64,000 nt of DNA from Halovenus rubra (GTDB lineage Archaea; Halobacteriota; Halobacteria; Halobacteriales; Haloarculaceae): positions 1 to 64,000 of the forward strand of contig NZ_JAODIY010000048.1 in assembly GCF_026586665.1 (NCBI RefSeq). The letters run 5' to 3'. Under the pieces are notes generated by a model. It was not told the origin of the DNA, made no database searches, and saw only the letters and a list, made by a program, of their open reading frames with translations. Below, one piece after another: positions 37,601 through 47,206 of this stretch; the stretch's first letter is position 1, and each line of letters starts with the position of its first letter. The translations under genes were made by a program, and so were the position numbers.

Positions 37601-37981
37601 ATGGATGAGACGAAAAGCGAGCGGTCAGGGAGCGGACTCATCGCGGCCCAAAACTGCCCCGAGCAGCTTGCCGACGAGACAGCACTAGATGCGTTCCGAC
37701 AGCATAATTCCGTCGCACTCGTCGAGTTTTATACCAACAATTGTGGCATTTGTCAAAGCATGGAACCGGTCATTGGTACTGTTGCACAAGCACTTAATCT
37801 CTCGGTCGGGTTGCTCAATCCACGAGATGACCCGACGCTGGTGAATCGGTTTCAAATCCAGCGTATCCCGCTTCTCGTTCTCTTTGTGGATGGCGACCCC
37901 GTTGGGCGACGGGACGACGGATTCGTCTCCGGCAATGAACTCACAGAATGGCTACGGGAAAAAACGGACCGTCAACTGTGA
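37601..37981 (+). CDS. Thioredoxin-family protein
   Basis: A 126-residue thioredoxin fold. The active site is CGIC (TNNCGICQ), and the cis-proline is in QRIPLLVLF. The Gly-Ile between the cysteines differs from the usual Gly-Pro, so its redox potential may differ. The ATG at 37601 was chosen over a GTG three codons earlier. It is an isolated gene; no reductase is adjacent. Confidence 0.88.
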   Translation: MDETKSERSGSGLIAAQNCPEQLADETALDAFRQHNSVALVEFYTNNCGICQSMEPVIGTVAQALNLSVGLLNPRDDPTLVNRFQIQRIPLLVLFVDGDPVGRRDDGFVSGNELTEWLREKTDRQL

Positions 37982-38117
37982 CCGACATATCCGATACTTT
38001 GAGAGAGAAGTAATCGATGCTTTTCGCCGAAATGACTTGGAATGAAGTCCCACTCTTCGCAAACTTATATACATAATATTACAAAACTCTTTCATACCGT
38101 TCACACAATCAAAAACC

Positions 38118-40754
38118 ATGTCCGGCACAGTCGACACACAGATTCAGATACTTCATGTCGACGACGAGTCTGAGGTAACGGAGTTGACTGAAACATTTCT
38201 TACCGAGGAGGACGCCCGGTTCACTATGACAACGGCGACTAGCGCGGAGGAAGGGTTATCGGTGCTAGATGACTGCTCGCCTGATTGTATCATCTCCGAT
38301 TATAATATGCCGGGAATGGATGGAATTGAATTTCTACAGGCTGTCAGAAGCACACAGCCGAACCTTCCCTTTATTCTGTATACTGGGAAAGGAAATGAAG
38401 CGGTCGCCAGCGAGGCAATCTCCGCCGGCGCAACCGACTACCTGCAAAAACAGTCTGGCGGCGAACAGTACCGGTTGTTGGCAAACCGTGTGTTGAACGC
38501 GGTCAGCCAATATCGCTCAAAAGCCAGGCTTCGAACGACGCGTGACGAGTATACAGCCGTTTTCGAGAGCGCACAGAGCGGGCTTCTTTTAGTCGACGTT
38601 GACGACAATGGCTTTTGTTATCGGCAATGTAACCCACGAGCAGTTGAGCTGATAGGGAAAGACCGAGAGAACGTTATCGGAGCGACGCCACAGGAGGTCC
38701 TTGGTCCGGTCGACGGAGCCAAAGTCACCGGAGCCTACCGCAAATGTATCGACACGGGAGAGGCAGTCAAGTATACGGTCACGCTCACGCAGTCGGGGAA
38801 ACGCGTAATTCGGGACTGTAAGGTCGCCCCTGTCAGTTCGACTGGGCAGGTCGAAGAGTTGGTTGTCACACTGCAGGATATCACTGACCAGCGACGTCAC
38901 GAACGCGAACTGGAGCGATACCGGACCGTATTTAACGAGCTACCGGACCCTGTAGCAGTCTGCGACGCGGATGGACAGTACGCCCTTGTCAACGATGCGT
39001 TTACTCAGATTCGTGACCAGTCACGTGAAGAACTCAACGGGAAGTCAAGCCCGTATCTCACAGAAGTTCGTGAGGAGAAACCAGACGCATTCGACGCATT
39101 GCGTGATGGTTCTCTAGCGACATTGCGAAGCGAGGTGACTGCGGACTTTTCGGGATGGGGGACTCGTACGCTCGAATGCCGGCTTTCCCGTGTCACAGCT
39201 GATGATGACGATAGCATAGTTATCGTCACACGCGATATCACAAGCCAAAAGCAACGCGAGCAGGATTTTTGGACGAAAAAACATCAGTATGAGACGTTAG
39301 CAGAGAACTTTCCGGATGGGGCAGTGTACCTGATTGACGAAGAGATGGTTTGTCTCCGCGCTCGTGGTGAGGAGTTGAGCGAAGTTGGCTTTACACCCGA
39401 AGATATCGAGGGACACACACCACATGAACTGTTCCCGGACGATATCGCGTCGGAACTATGTGACTATTACGACGCGGCTTTTGCAGGCACATCTCACACG
39501 TTCAGGCAAGAATACAACGGCGAGTGTTATCGAATTCAGACAGTTCCGGTCAGGTCAGGAAAGCATATCGAACAAGTTATGGCCGTCTCACAGAACATTA
39601 CCGACGACATTCAGGACCGTCGGCGACTCAGGCAGCGCGACGAACAGTTGACACAGCTCCACGATGTGACTCGTGAACTGCTTGCCGCCGGCAACCCCGA
39701 AGAGGTGGCAGCGGCAGCGAGCGAGTCGGCCAACAGTATCCTCGATTTACCGCTAAACGGCATCTATTTTTACGACGACAGCGTGGACGGACTGGTTCCT
39801 GTTACCCTCTCGTCTGCGAGTCGTGAACTGTGGGACGAAATGCCAGTGGTAGATGAGGGTATCGCCTGGGAGGCGTTCAAAGCAAACGAGAACCGGTTTT
39901 ATGACGACTTACGCGAAGAATCAAACCTATTCAATCCTGAAACCGAAGTGCGGAGTGAAATGTGCCTCCCGCTTGGTGACCACGGCATATTTATTCTCTC
40001 TTCACCGGAATCGGACTCATTCGACCAGCCCACGGTTGAACTCGCTCAAACACTCGCTGCAAACACCAAGGCTGCACTGGATCGAATCAGTCAAGAACAG
40101 GAGCTACGCAACCGAAAGGAAGCACTTGTTCGAAAAAACGAACGGCTAGACGAGTTCGCAAACATCATCAGCCACGACTTGCGCAGTCCCCTGACTGTGG
40201 CTGAAGGACATATCGAACTGGCTCAGGACAACCATGACGATCCACATCTTGCACAGGCAACCGAGGGAATCAACCGAAGCAAGGCACTCATCGACGACCT
40301 ACTAACGCTTGCACAAAATGGTGAGACAGTCGGTGAAATCAGGCATATCGAGCTTGCAACTCTGGTCAGACATAGCTGGCAAACCGTCGACACCGGAGAC
40401 ACAACACTGACTGTCGATGTGACAAGCACGATACAGGCAGACAGAAGCCGACTTCAACAGTTGTTCGAAAACCTCTACCGAAACGCAATCGAACACGCTG
40501 GTGAGGACGTGGCTGTCCATGTCGGTGAAACGGAGGGTGGCTTTTATGTTGCAGATACTGGGGCTGGTATCCCTGCAACAGACCGTGCCCAGATTTTCGA
40601 GGCAGGCTACTCGGCCAGCGGGACCGGAACTGGGTTGGGCCTCCGAATCGTCAAGCAAATAATCGAAGCCCATGGCTGGGAAATCGCAGTAACTGAAAGC
40701 GAGGCAGGTGGAACACAGTTCACCATCACTGGCGTCAGCTTCGTTGAGTCCTGA
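38118..40754 (+). CDS. Hybrid sensor histidine kinase REC-PAS-PAS-PAS-GAF-HK
   Basis: An 878-residue soluble kinase. An N-terminal receiver domain (8-125) with Asp61 as phospho-acceptor is followed by three PAS domains (about 140-260, 275-380, 385-500). A GAF domain (about 520-660) follows, then an H box with His686 (IISHDLRSPL) and an ATPase domain with LFENLYRNAIEHA, DTGAGIP and GTGLGL. A TATA-like run (CTTATATACATAATA) lies about 40-50 bases before the start. No DNA-binding output is present, so it must act through another protein. Confidence 0.92.
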   Translation: MSGTVDTQIQILHVDDESEVTELTETFLTEEDARFTMTTATSAEEGLSVLDDCSPDCIISDYNMPGMDGIEFLQAVRSTQPNLPFILYTGKGNEAVASEAISAGATDYLQKQSGGEQYRLLANRVLNAVSQYRSKARLRTTRDEYTAVFESAQSGLLLVDVDDNGFCYRQCNPRAVELIGKDRENVIGATPQEVLGPVDGAKVTGAYRKCIDTGEAVKYTVTLTQSGKRVIRDCKVAPVSSTGQVEELVVTLQDITDQRRHERELERYRTVFNELPDPVAVCDADGQYALVNDAFTQIRDQSREELNGKSSPYLTEVREEKPDAFDALRDGSLATLRSEVTADFSGWGTRTLECRLSRVTADDDDSIVIVTRDITSQKQREQDFWTKKHQYETLAENFPDGAVYLIDEEMVCLRARGEELSEVGFTPEDIEGHTPHELFPDDIASELCDYYDAAFAGTSHTFRQEYNGECYRIQTVPVRSGKHIEQVMAVSQNITDDIQDRRRLRQRDEQLTQLHDVTRELLAAGNPEEVAAAASESANSILDLPLNGIYFYDDSVDGLVPVTLSSASRELWDEMPVVDEGIAWEAFKANENRFYDDLREESNLFNPETEVRSEMCLPLGDHGIFILSSPESDSFDQPTVELAQTLAANTKAALDRISQEQELRNRKEALVRKNERLDEFANIISHDLRSPLTVAEGHIELAQDNHDDPHLAQATEGINRSKALIDDLLTLAQNGETVGEIRHIELATLVRHSWQTVDTGDTTLTVDVTSTIQADRSRLQQLFENLYRNAIEHAGEDVAVHVGETEGGFYVADTGAGIPATDRAQIFEAGYSASGTGTGLGLRIVKQIIEAHGWEIAVTESEAGGTQFTITGVSFVES

Positions 40755-40869
40755 TAGAACCGGGGTCTGTTGAGCTAGCGGTCCGGTTGGGGTCGAAAAG
40801 CTGCGAAATCGAAGGTGGAATAAAAAAAAGGAGGAGAAGGCCTATATTGATTAGCCACCAGGTTCGAGT

Positions 40870-41817
40870 ATGGGACTTTACCGCAGTGTCCGGGCCGTCA
40901 CAGGAGCGAGTGGTGACGGGCCCATCGACTGGAATGCCGTTGCCAAAGCAGCCAAAGCATCGGTCGACCCGGGCAACCTCGACGTCTCCGCGGCCGAACA
41001 GCAGGCATACGCCAATGATGCTCGCGATGCGCGCGACCGCGTCCGTGCGGTTACATCTCTTGACTTCGATTTGCCCGAGCGTGTCGAAATCCAGAACAGA
41101 CACCACTGGCTCGACGCAAACATAGCAACGTTCGAGCGTGTGATGACGCCACTCGAACAGCAGACCCAGAAAGCGCCAGGAGTGGCACAGATGACAAACA
41201 CAGGCTCAATGGCCTTCTCGTTGCGGTTTCTCTCTAGCCATGTCCTCGGCCAGTATGACCCGCTCTTGCTTGCTGATAACGACGCTCATGCACTCTATTT
41301 TGTCCGCCCGAATATCAAGCATGTTGCAGAGGTGCTAGACGTCTCCTACCCTCGCTTCCGTCGTTGGATCGCGTTCCACGAGATTACACATGCAGCAGAG
41401 TTCGGCGGGGCTCCGTGGTTGTCCGCCCACCTCGAAACCAACATGCAAGAAACCATTGAAAAGCTGTCAAGTGGCAATCTCGACCGATCGACACTTGGAC
41501 AACTCGATACGACGATGACAGCGGTCGAGGGGTACGCAGAGCTTATTATGGACCGTGCTTTCGACGAAGAGTACGACGACATGCGTCGGAAACTGGAGCA
41601 ACGACGAGATGGACAAGGGCCTGTCGAACAGCTGATTCGCCGGGTCCTCGGACTCAGTGTCAAGCGCCGCCAATACGAGCGCGGAAAGAACTTTTTCGAG
41701 ACAGTTGTCGAACTGCGAGATATCGAGACAGCAAGCCGCGTCTGGGAGTCGCCCGAACGGTTGCCGACCGACACAGAGCTTGATGACCCCCGTGCCTGGC
41801 TCTCACGAATCAACTGA
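40870..41817 (+). CDS. Zinc-dependent metalloprotein (DUF2342 type)
   Basis: A 315-residue protein with the metal motif HEITH at 170-174 and a nearby AAEFGGAPWL that helps identify the family, annotated as zinc-dependent metalloprotease or F420-biosynthesis-associated hydrolase. An acidic residue further on (AVEGYAELIMD) is the likely third ligand. Proteolytic activity is not proven for the family. It begins with ATG at 40870, about 115 bases after the kinase. Confidence 0.85.
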   Translation: MGLYRSVRAVTGASGDGPIDWNAVAKAAKASVDPGNLDVSAAEQQAYANDARDARDRVRAVTSLDFDLPERVEIQNRHHWLDANIATFERVMTPLEQQTQKAPGVAQMTNTGSMAFSLRFLSSHVLGQYDPLLLADNDAHALYFVRPNIKHVAEVLDVSYPRFRRWIAFHEITHAAEFGGAPWLSAHLETNMQETIEKLSSGNLDRSTLGQLDTTMTAVEGYAELIMDRAFDEEYDDMRRKLEQRRDGQGPVEQLIRRVLGLSVKRRQYERGKNFFETVVELRDIETASRVWESPERLPTDTELDDPRAWLSRIN

Positions 41818-41914
41818 GTGAGAAATAACTCTCCAGTCGCAACACGTCACAGTGTTGGCACTCTTTGCCAAGATAGCATAGCTTATTACCCAGCAACCAC
41901 AGGGTTGTGTCATA

Positions 41915-43723
41915 ATGAGACGTGGTACAACCGTGTTTGCGCTCGCAGTTGCCCTCCTGGCTATTACAGTGGTAGCCGTTCCAGGTGCAGCGAGTCTTGA
42001 TGACGAGAGACAATCCGTGGAATCGACTAACGCAGTGATATCTGATGAACACATCAGCGAATGTACTGCCGAGCCGCCGGACGATTTCGCCGACCCTGAT
42101 GGCGACGAGGTCATCGGCTGGGTTGATGGCTTCTGGTACAACGAGGGATTGAGCCTTGACACAACAGATGGCCTCAACGACACTGAGCTAGCGAATCTGG
42201 GTGCCCGCACCACCGCCCGTGTGGAAGCAATCCGCTGTCTGGACGCAATAAACGGCACGCCGCCTATTGAGGTCCAGACCCGCGAAGAGTTCCAAGATGA
42301 ACAGAGTGGGCTCTACGGGAATGTCAGCAAGAAAGATAGACTTTCGGACAACGCCGTGTTCGAGACGATGATGATGATTAGTTCGCAAAATGACTCGATT
42401 GACATCCGTGAGCAAAACCGTGGTGCGACAGTCGGTGGCTTTTACAGTCCGACAGAGAACCGCATCGTCATGGTCAGCGACGACCCGGACAACCTGCTTA
42501 TCGAGGAATATGTCTTGGCCCAAGAAGTCGGTCATGCTATTCAGGACCAGCAATTCAACCTGACGGACCTCGACCGGTCAACGACAGATATTGACAGCGG
42601 CATCAACGGTCTTATCGAGGGCGATATGAACCTCGTTGACCAGCGCTACCTCGAAGCGTGCGAGAATGACCTCTGGGGCGAGTCGTGTGTCAGCGAGACA
42701 CAAGGCGAGAGCGAAAGCAGTGGTGGCGGACAGCCAGCAAACTGGGGGAAATACTTCCAGTCGTTCCAGCCATACAGTGACGGACCGGCATTCGTACAGT
42801 CACTGTATCAACAAGAAGGATGGGACGCTGTGAACGAACTATACGAAGAGCCACCAAAGTCCGCACTCTATACCGTATTTCCCGAAACCTATCCGGACGT
42901 CGAGCCTACCGAAGTTGAGGTCACTGATCAAAGTAACGACGAGTGGGAACGCCTTACCTGGGAAGACAGCAAAGACTACGATACACTCGGCGTTGCCAGC
43001 ATCGCATCGATGTTCATCGCCCCGACAGCCGAATCGGGCGGCGCAGTGAACATCTACAACCCACAGAATATCCTCAATGACGAAGAAGGACCGGCCGCTA
43101 GCCCCTACAATTACGCACACCCCGAAACAGAGGGCTGGCGTGGTGACCGGATATACACGTACCGAAACGGTGAGGAAAGTGGCACAGTCTGGCAACTCGA
43201 CTGGGCCTCTGCCGAAGATGGGGAGCCGTTCGTCAGCACATACAAGGAACTCATCGAACTCCGCGGCGGAACGGCTGTCGACGGGTACAAACATACGTAC
43301 ACGTTTGAGGACAGTGACGAATGGAATCTCGCCGTTACGATAGTCCCTGACGGCAGTACTGTGACGGTCGTTACTGCCCCGACTGTCGACGACTTGACCG
43401 CCATCCACGATATCGAACTTGTCGAATCTGAGCAGACAGATGGCGACGACGGTACTGACAGTGGGGACGGATCGGACAATGAAGACAGCGCTGGCAGTGA
43501 GGATGGGAACAATACTGAAACTGAAACCGAAACCGAAACGCCAACTGAAGACGGCAGCGATGGTGGATCCAGCGCTGACGGCGGCGACAGTACCGAAACC
43601 GAAAGCAACGCTACCGAGCCAGACAGCACAGATGCCGACGATGACGGTGCTGGCTTTGGCATCGTTGTCGGTGCAGTTGCAGTGCTCATGACGACGCTGG
43701 TCGTTCGGCGACGCCGAAACTAG
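41915..43723 (+). CDS. Hvo_1808-like surface protein with C-terminal anchor
   Basis: A 602-residue secreted protein. A signal peptide (1-27) precedes a large folded domain (about 45-500) with QEVGHAIQDQQF and GDMNLVDQRYLEAC. A Thr/Glu and Ser/Asp-rich stalk with a TETETETETPTE run follows. The C-terminus has an AGFG-type motif, a hydrophobic helix and an Arg cluster (RRRRN), the archaeosortase-type PGF-CTERM layout. The domain resembles a gluzincin fold, but the first His of HExxH is Gln, so activity is doubtful. It probably sits on the S-layer side. Confidence 0.85.
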   Translation: MRRGTTVFALAVALLAITVVAVPGAASLDDERQSVESTNAVISDEHISECTAEPPDDFADPDGDEVIGWVDGFWYNEGLSLDTTDGLNDTELANLGARTTARVEAIRCLDAINGTPPIEVQTREEFQDEQSGLYGNVSKKDRLSDNAVFETMMMISSQNDSIDIREQNRGATVGGFYSPTENRIVMVSDDPDNLLIEEYVLAQEVGHAIQDQQFNLTDLDRSTTDIDSGINGLIEGDMNLVDQRYLEACENDLWGESCVSETQGESESSGGGQPANWGKYFQSFQPYSDGPAFVQSLYQQEGWDAVNELYEEPPKSALYTVFPETYPDVEPTEVEVTDQSNDEWERLTWEDSKDYDTLGVASIASMFIAPTAESGGAVNIYNPQNILNDEEGPAASPYNYAHPETEGWRGDRIYTYRNGEESGTVWQLDWASAEDGEPFVSTYKELIELRGGTAVDGYKHTYTFEDSDEWNLAVTIVPDGSTVTVVTAPTVDDLTAIHDIELVESEQTDGDDGTDSGDGSDNEDSAGSEDGNNTETETETETPTEDGSDGGSSADGGDSTETESNATEPDSTDADDDGAGFGIVVGAVAVLMTTLVVRRRRN

Positions 43724-43815
43724 AGCCGAAGCGAAACCGCGACTCTTCGGGCTGTTTCCTCCCGATGTAACACACCCCTGCCTTTTTTCATACCGCGCGA
43801 AAATGGTGATATAAT

Positions 43816-44871
43816 ATGGCCCTCCGGATGCAAATGCTTGCTGTTCTGGGACTACTTATCGGTCTCAATGCAGTGTTCGCGCTTGCGTTGCTTTGGGGAT
43901 TTACAGTACTTGTGCCAACGGTTGTGACTGCAGCCTTCCTCGGTGATCCATCAGTGCTGTCGGACCTGTTGCGATTGCCACTCTCACCAATAGCAGATCT
44001 CGGGGTGGTAGTGCTCTTTCTCAGCGGGCAGTTGTACTACGGTTACAACCGGGTCCTGGCTGCGTCGGCCACGTCCAGCGAGGGAGGGACCCACGAGGTC
44101 GACGACATTGTGCGCCGACTTTCGATGACTGTCGACGTTCCGACACCTTCGACACGCATTGTTGACGACGAGACACCAAGTTGCTACACTGTCGGTCGGT
44201 TTACTGATGCAACAATCGTCGTGACGACGGGACTGATTGGGGCACTCGACCAGGATGAACTCGAAGCGGTACTCGCACACGAGGTTGCACACGTTGTCAA
44301 CCGCGACGTGACGCTAATGACGGTCACGACACTCGTACTCGAACTCTCAACGCGTGCCTATCACACAGTCAGACTCGTCCCCCGTGCCTTTGGCGGGATG
44401 GAGAATCTCTCACGATATGAGCGCCTCGCACTTCGGTGGTTCCTTCCGCTTTCGGTCGTCGTCTATATTGTTGTCTCACCAGTGCTAGTTATCTTTCCGA
44501 GGGTTGCAAACTGGGCGACGCGGACGCTCTCACACGCCCGAGAATACGCTGCTGACGAGGCTGCGGCGACAATTACAGGAGAGCCACTCGCGCTGGCTAC
44601 AGCGCTTGGAACACTGGCGGATGCAACAGCCGAGCCAGCAACGGACCTGCGGCGCACGCAGGCACTCTGTGTGGTCCCAACGCGACCCGTGACAGGACCA
44701 GTCGCACGGGAGACACCGGAATCGGACGAACGCGTTGCTGACCGAGAAGCGGCTGTTGCTGACTGGATTGCCGGTCGGACAACCGGCAACCCAGTTTCGG
44801 GGACACATCCACCCGTTGAGCAACGTATCGAGCGCCTCCAGTCACTCATCGGGGCAGAGGCAACAACATGA
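43816..44871 (+). CDS. M48-family membrane metalloprotease (HtpX-like)
   Basis: A 351-residue integral membrane protease. Two hydrophobic segments (7-35 and 60-80) come first, then HEVAH at 155-159 and the third ligand Glu in AREYAADEAA. Further membrane segments lie near 215-235. It likely degrades misfolded membrane proteins. It begins a chain of five genes joined by ATGA overlaps, the first of them with the DUF4129 gene. Confidence 0.9.
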   Translation: MALRMQMLAVLGLLIGLNAVFALALLWGFTVLVPTVVTAAFLGDPSVLSDLLRLPLSPIADLGVVVLFLSGQLYYGYNRVLAASATSSEGGTHEVDDIVRRLSMTVDVPTPSTRIVDDETPSCYTVGRFTDATIVVTTGLIGALDQDELEAVLAHEVAHVVNRDVTLMTVTTLVLELSTRAYHTVRLVPRAFGGMENLSRYERLALRWFLPLSVVVYIVVSPVLVIFPRVANWATRTLSHAREYAADEAAATITGEPLALATALGTLADATAEPATDLRRTQALCVVPTRPVTGPVARETPESDERVADREAAVADWIAGRTTGNPVSGTHPPVEQRIERLQSLIGAEATT

Positions 44872-46484
44872 GGGCGCGACGCAACCTGTTGCTCGTATTC
44901 GTCTGCATAGTTGGAATACTGCTTGTAGCGGCCACACTCCCAGCGGCCGATCCGCGGGTCGATCCGCCTGGCGAACGCGCCAGCGGCGACTGGGAAAATG
45001 TGATCGAAACGCCGGAACGGGCAGGCGGAGAGAGTACGCCCGAAACCGAGCAAACGACACTCGGCGAATCACCGACGGACCTCGATCCGATTGTCAACGG
45101 AACGCTTGTTCCGGGGGAACGCGCACAGGCTGGCGTCTCAAAATCACAGCTTGAAGCGAGTGGTCATCAGCGAGTTACGATGCTTGTTGACGGGAAAAGG
45201 GTTGGTGCTGTGACCCCGGAGAGAATGGCGTCGTTTTCTGTTCCCCGGGAAGCCAAGAGCGTGAACATTACTGTTGAGGACACCGGCGACAGCGCCCGAT
45301 TCCAGACAGTCACAGACGTGCAAATTGAGACTCGGGGCTTTCGGGTCCCGGGTGAACGTATTGACATCAAAGGAACCATTGGAGAACACAATATCTCGAA
45401 TGCAGCCGTGCTCGTCGATGGCGAGACGGTCACGACAACCGATGCAGACGGCAAAGCCACCATCGAACTGCCCAAAACGTCGGAAGACCTGTCCTTGCAG
45501 GTCAAACGCGACATTCTTTCAGGGAATCATACCGTCGAAATGCCTGACCCGGAGGTATCGTTCTCGACGCCGGTTTATTTCCCCGGTGCGCCAACCCACA
45601 TCTCAGTGAGCGCTGACGGGAAGTCCATCCAAAACGCGACAGTCAGCGTCGGCAACACGACGACGACGACGGGTAACGGTGGCGGGACGTTTCTTCGTCT
45701 CCCGGTCAGTGATGAGGTGACAGTCACCGCGACTGTCGGCGAGGAGCAGGTAACGACGACCGTCTCGAACCTGTATCTCCGGACAACCCTTATTTTGCTC
45801 GTCATTCCGGGGCTTCTCCTTGGCATAGTATGGAGCTACCTGCGGTTCATTCCGGAACAACGCCACGTGGGAAGGGCCCTTTCAGAACTGATGCTCGTGT
45901 TAGCAAGTCTGCTTGCAGGTATAACAGCAGCCATCGCGAGGACCGTCGACTCTGTGACCGCAATCCGGTTGTCCCGGATTAGTTTTCCGAGCCTCGCGAA
46001 ACCAAGTCTGAGCATTCTAACCTCGACAGACAAGCGTTCATTGAGTTTCCCATCGTTTACCGGACTGATAGAGTCAGTGTTCTCTACAGGAACATCGACG
46101 GAGACGTCACTGACCGAAACCATCGAAGACGCATTTTCCCGGGACGAAAAGACAGACCAAAGTGAAATGTCAGAGACAGAAGACGAAACACCAGCGGTAG
46201 CTGATGAGGAGACACAGTCGCCAGACAGACAGACCGTCCTCAGAAAACACTGGCATATGTTCCTCGACCACGCCAACGTTTCCAATAGAGAGACACGAAC
46301 CCCAGGCGAGGTCGCTCGGTACGCACTCTCGGCTGGATATCCACAGGAGAGTGTTCAGTCCCTGCTCTCGTTGTTCCGGGATGTGGAGTATGGAGGTACC
46401 GAACCGTCAGAGTCAGACGTAGCAGACGCACAGACCGCGGTAGATACGCTTGGCGACTACGATCCAGAGGAGGATTCCAAATGA
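44868..46484 (+). CDS. DUF4129-domain membrane protein
   Basis: A 538-residue protein. An N-terminal hydrophobic segment (5-25) is followed by Ig-like or CNA-B-like extracytoplasmic segments (60-300), a second hydrophobic helix (about 305-325) and a long cytosolic part. The DUF4129 domain is at the C-terminus (about 455-530, HWHMFLDHANVSNRETRTPGE region). DUF4129 proteins usually accompany transglutaminase, MoxR and DUF58 genes. Its start overlaps the M48 stop by four bases. Confidence 0.85.
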   Translation: MRARRNLLLVFVCIVGILLVAATLPAADPRVDPPGERASGDWENVIETPERAGGESTPETEQTTLGESPTDLDPIVNGTLVPGERAQAGVSKSQLEASGHQRVTMLVDGKRVGAVTPERMASFSVPREAKSVNITVEDTGDSARFQTVTDVQIETRGFRVPGERIDIKGTIGEHNISNAAVLVDGETVTTTDADGKATIELPKTSEDLSLQVKRDILSGNHTVEMPDPEVSFSTPVYFPGAPTHISVSADGKSIQNATVSVGNTTTTTGNGGGTFLRLPVSDEVTVTATVGEEQVTTTVSNLYLRTTLILLVIPGLLLGIVWSYLRFIPEQRHVGRALSELMLVLASLLAGITAAIARTVDSVTAIRLSRISFPSLAKPSLSILTSTDKRSLSFPSFTGLIESVFSTGTSTETSLTETIEDAFSRDEKTDQSEMSETEDETPAVADEETQSPDRQTVLRKHWHMFLDHANVSNRETRTPGEVARYALSAGYPQESVQSLLSLFRDVEYGGTEPSESDVADAQTAVDTLGDYDPEEDSK

Positions 46485-47206
46485 CGCTCAGCCGACACCG
46501 TCTGGGTCGTTGGGTAGTCGGTCTCTCGCTTACGATTGCCGTCTTAACACTCGCTGTTGGTGGTCTGTTGCGTTCAGTACTGCATTTTAGCGGAGTGATA
46601 AACACGCTCCGACTGGTCGCATACCTGCTCCCGGCCGGTGGACTACTACTGGTTACCAGTGTCCTATGGTCGGTCCGGCGCAGTGCCAAAGGTAAGGCGG
46701 AGCCTGACGAATTTGCCCAGTCAAACGTCGAGCAGGTCGAACGAGAGACAGCGCACACCGGAAGAGAGATCGAACAGCAAATCGAGAACGCTGCTATCGA
46801 CTGCTACCAGTGCGAGGAGACCTACAGTATCGTCAATATCAAAGACCGCCTCAAAGAGAGCGCCATCAGAGCCGTTAAATCAAGTACAGGAGCCAGCCAA
46901 GAGCAGGCACGACAGATGCTCGAAAGTGGAACCTGGACCGACGACCGCGTCGCAGCAGCGTTTCTCTCGCCACGGTGTACACAGCCATTGAGCGAACGGC
47001 TCAGGAGTGTACTCGACCCCGGCCAAGGCTTTTATCGTCGTCTCAATCGGACGATTACAGCTATCGAAGCGCTAGAGGAGACGACCGTCAAAGCCGGAGG
47101 CGCTGAAACATTGAGCGAAACTGCAGCAGGTAATAAAACGAATGAAGCTGGAACGGTGCAGACGCTTGATTCCAGTGGGTCACCTGAAGAGGTGCGTGCA
47201 AAATGA
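46481..47206 (+). CDS. Membrane protein between DUF4129 and DUF58 genes
   Basis: A 241-residue protein. Two hydrophobic segments (12-32 and 47-65) are followed by a soluble part with a CYQCEE motif and a long helical segment. I recall haloarchaeal proteins annotated as DUF7269 in the same position, but cannot verify this. It overlaps both neighbours by four bases. The function is unknown; co-translation suggests it belongs to the same complex. Confidence 0.75.
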   Translation: MTLSRHRLGRWVVGLSLTIAVLTLAVGGLLRSVLHFSGVINTLRLVAYLLPAGGLLLVTSVLWSVRRSAKGKAEPDEFAQSNVEQVERETAHTGREIEQQIENAAIDCYQCEETYSIVNIKDRLKESAIRAVKSSTGASQEQARQMLESGTWTDDRVAAAFLSPRCTQPLSERLRSVLDPGQGFYRRLNRTITAIEALEETTVKAGGAETLSETAAGNKTNEAGTVQTLDSSGSPEEVRAK

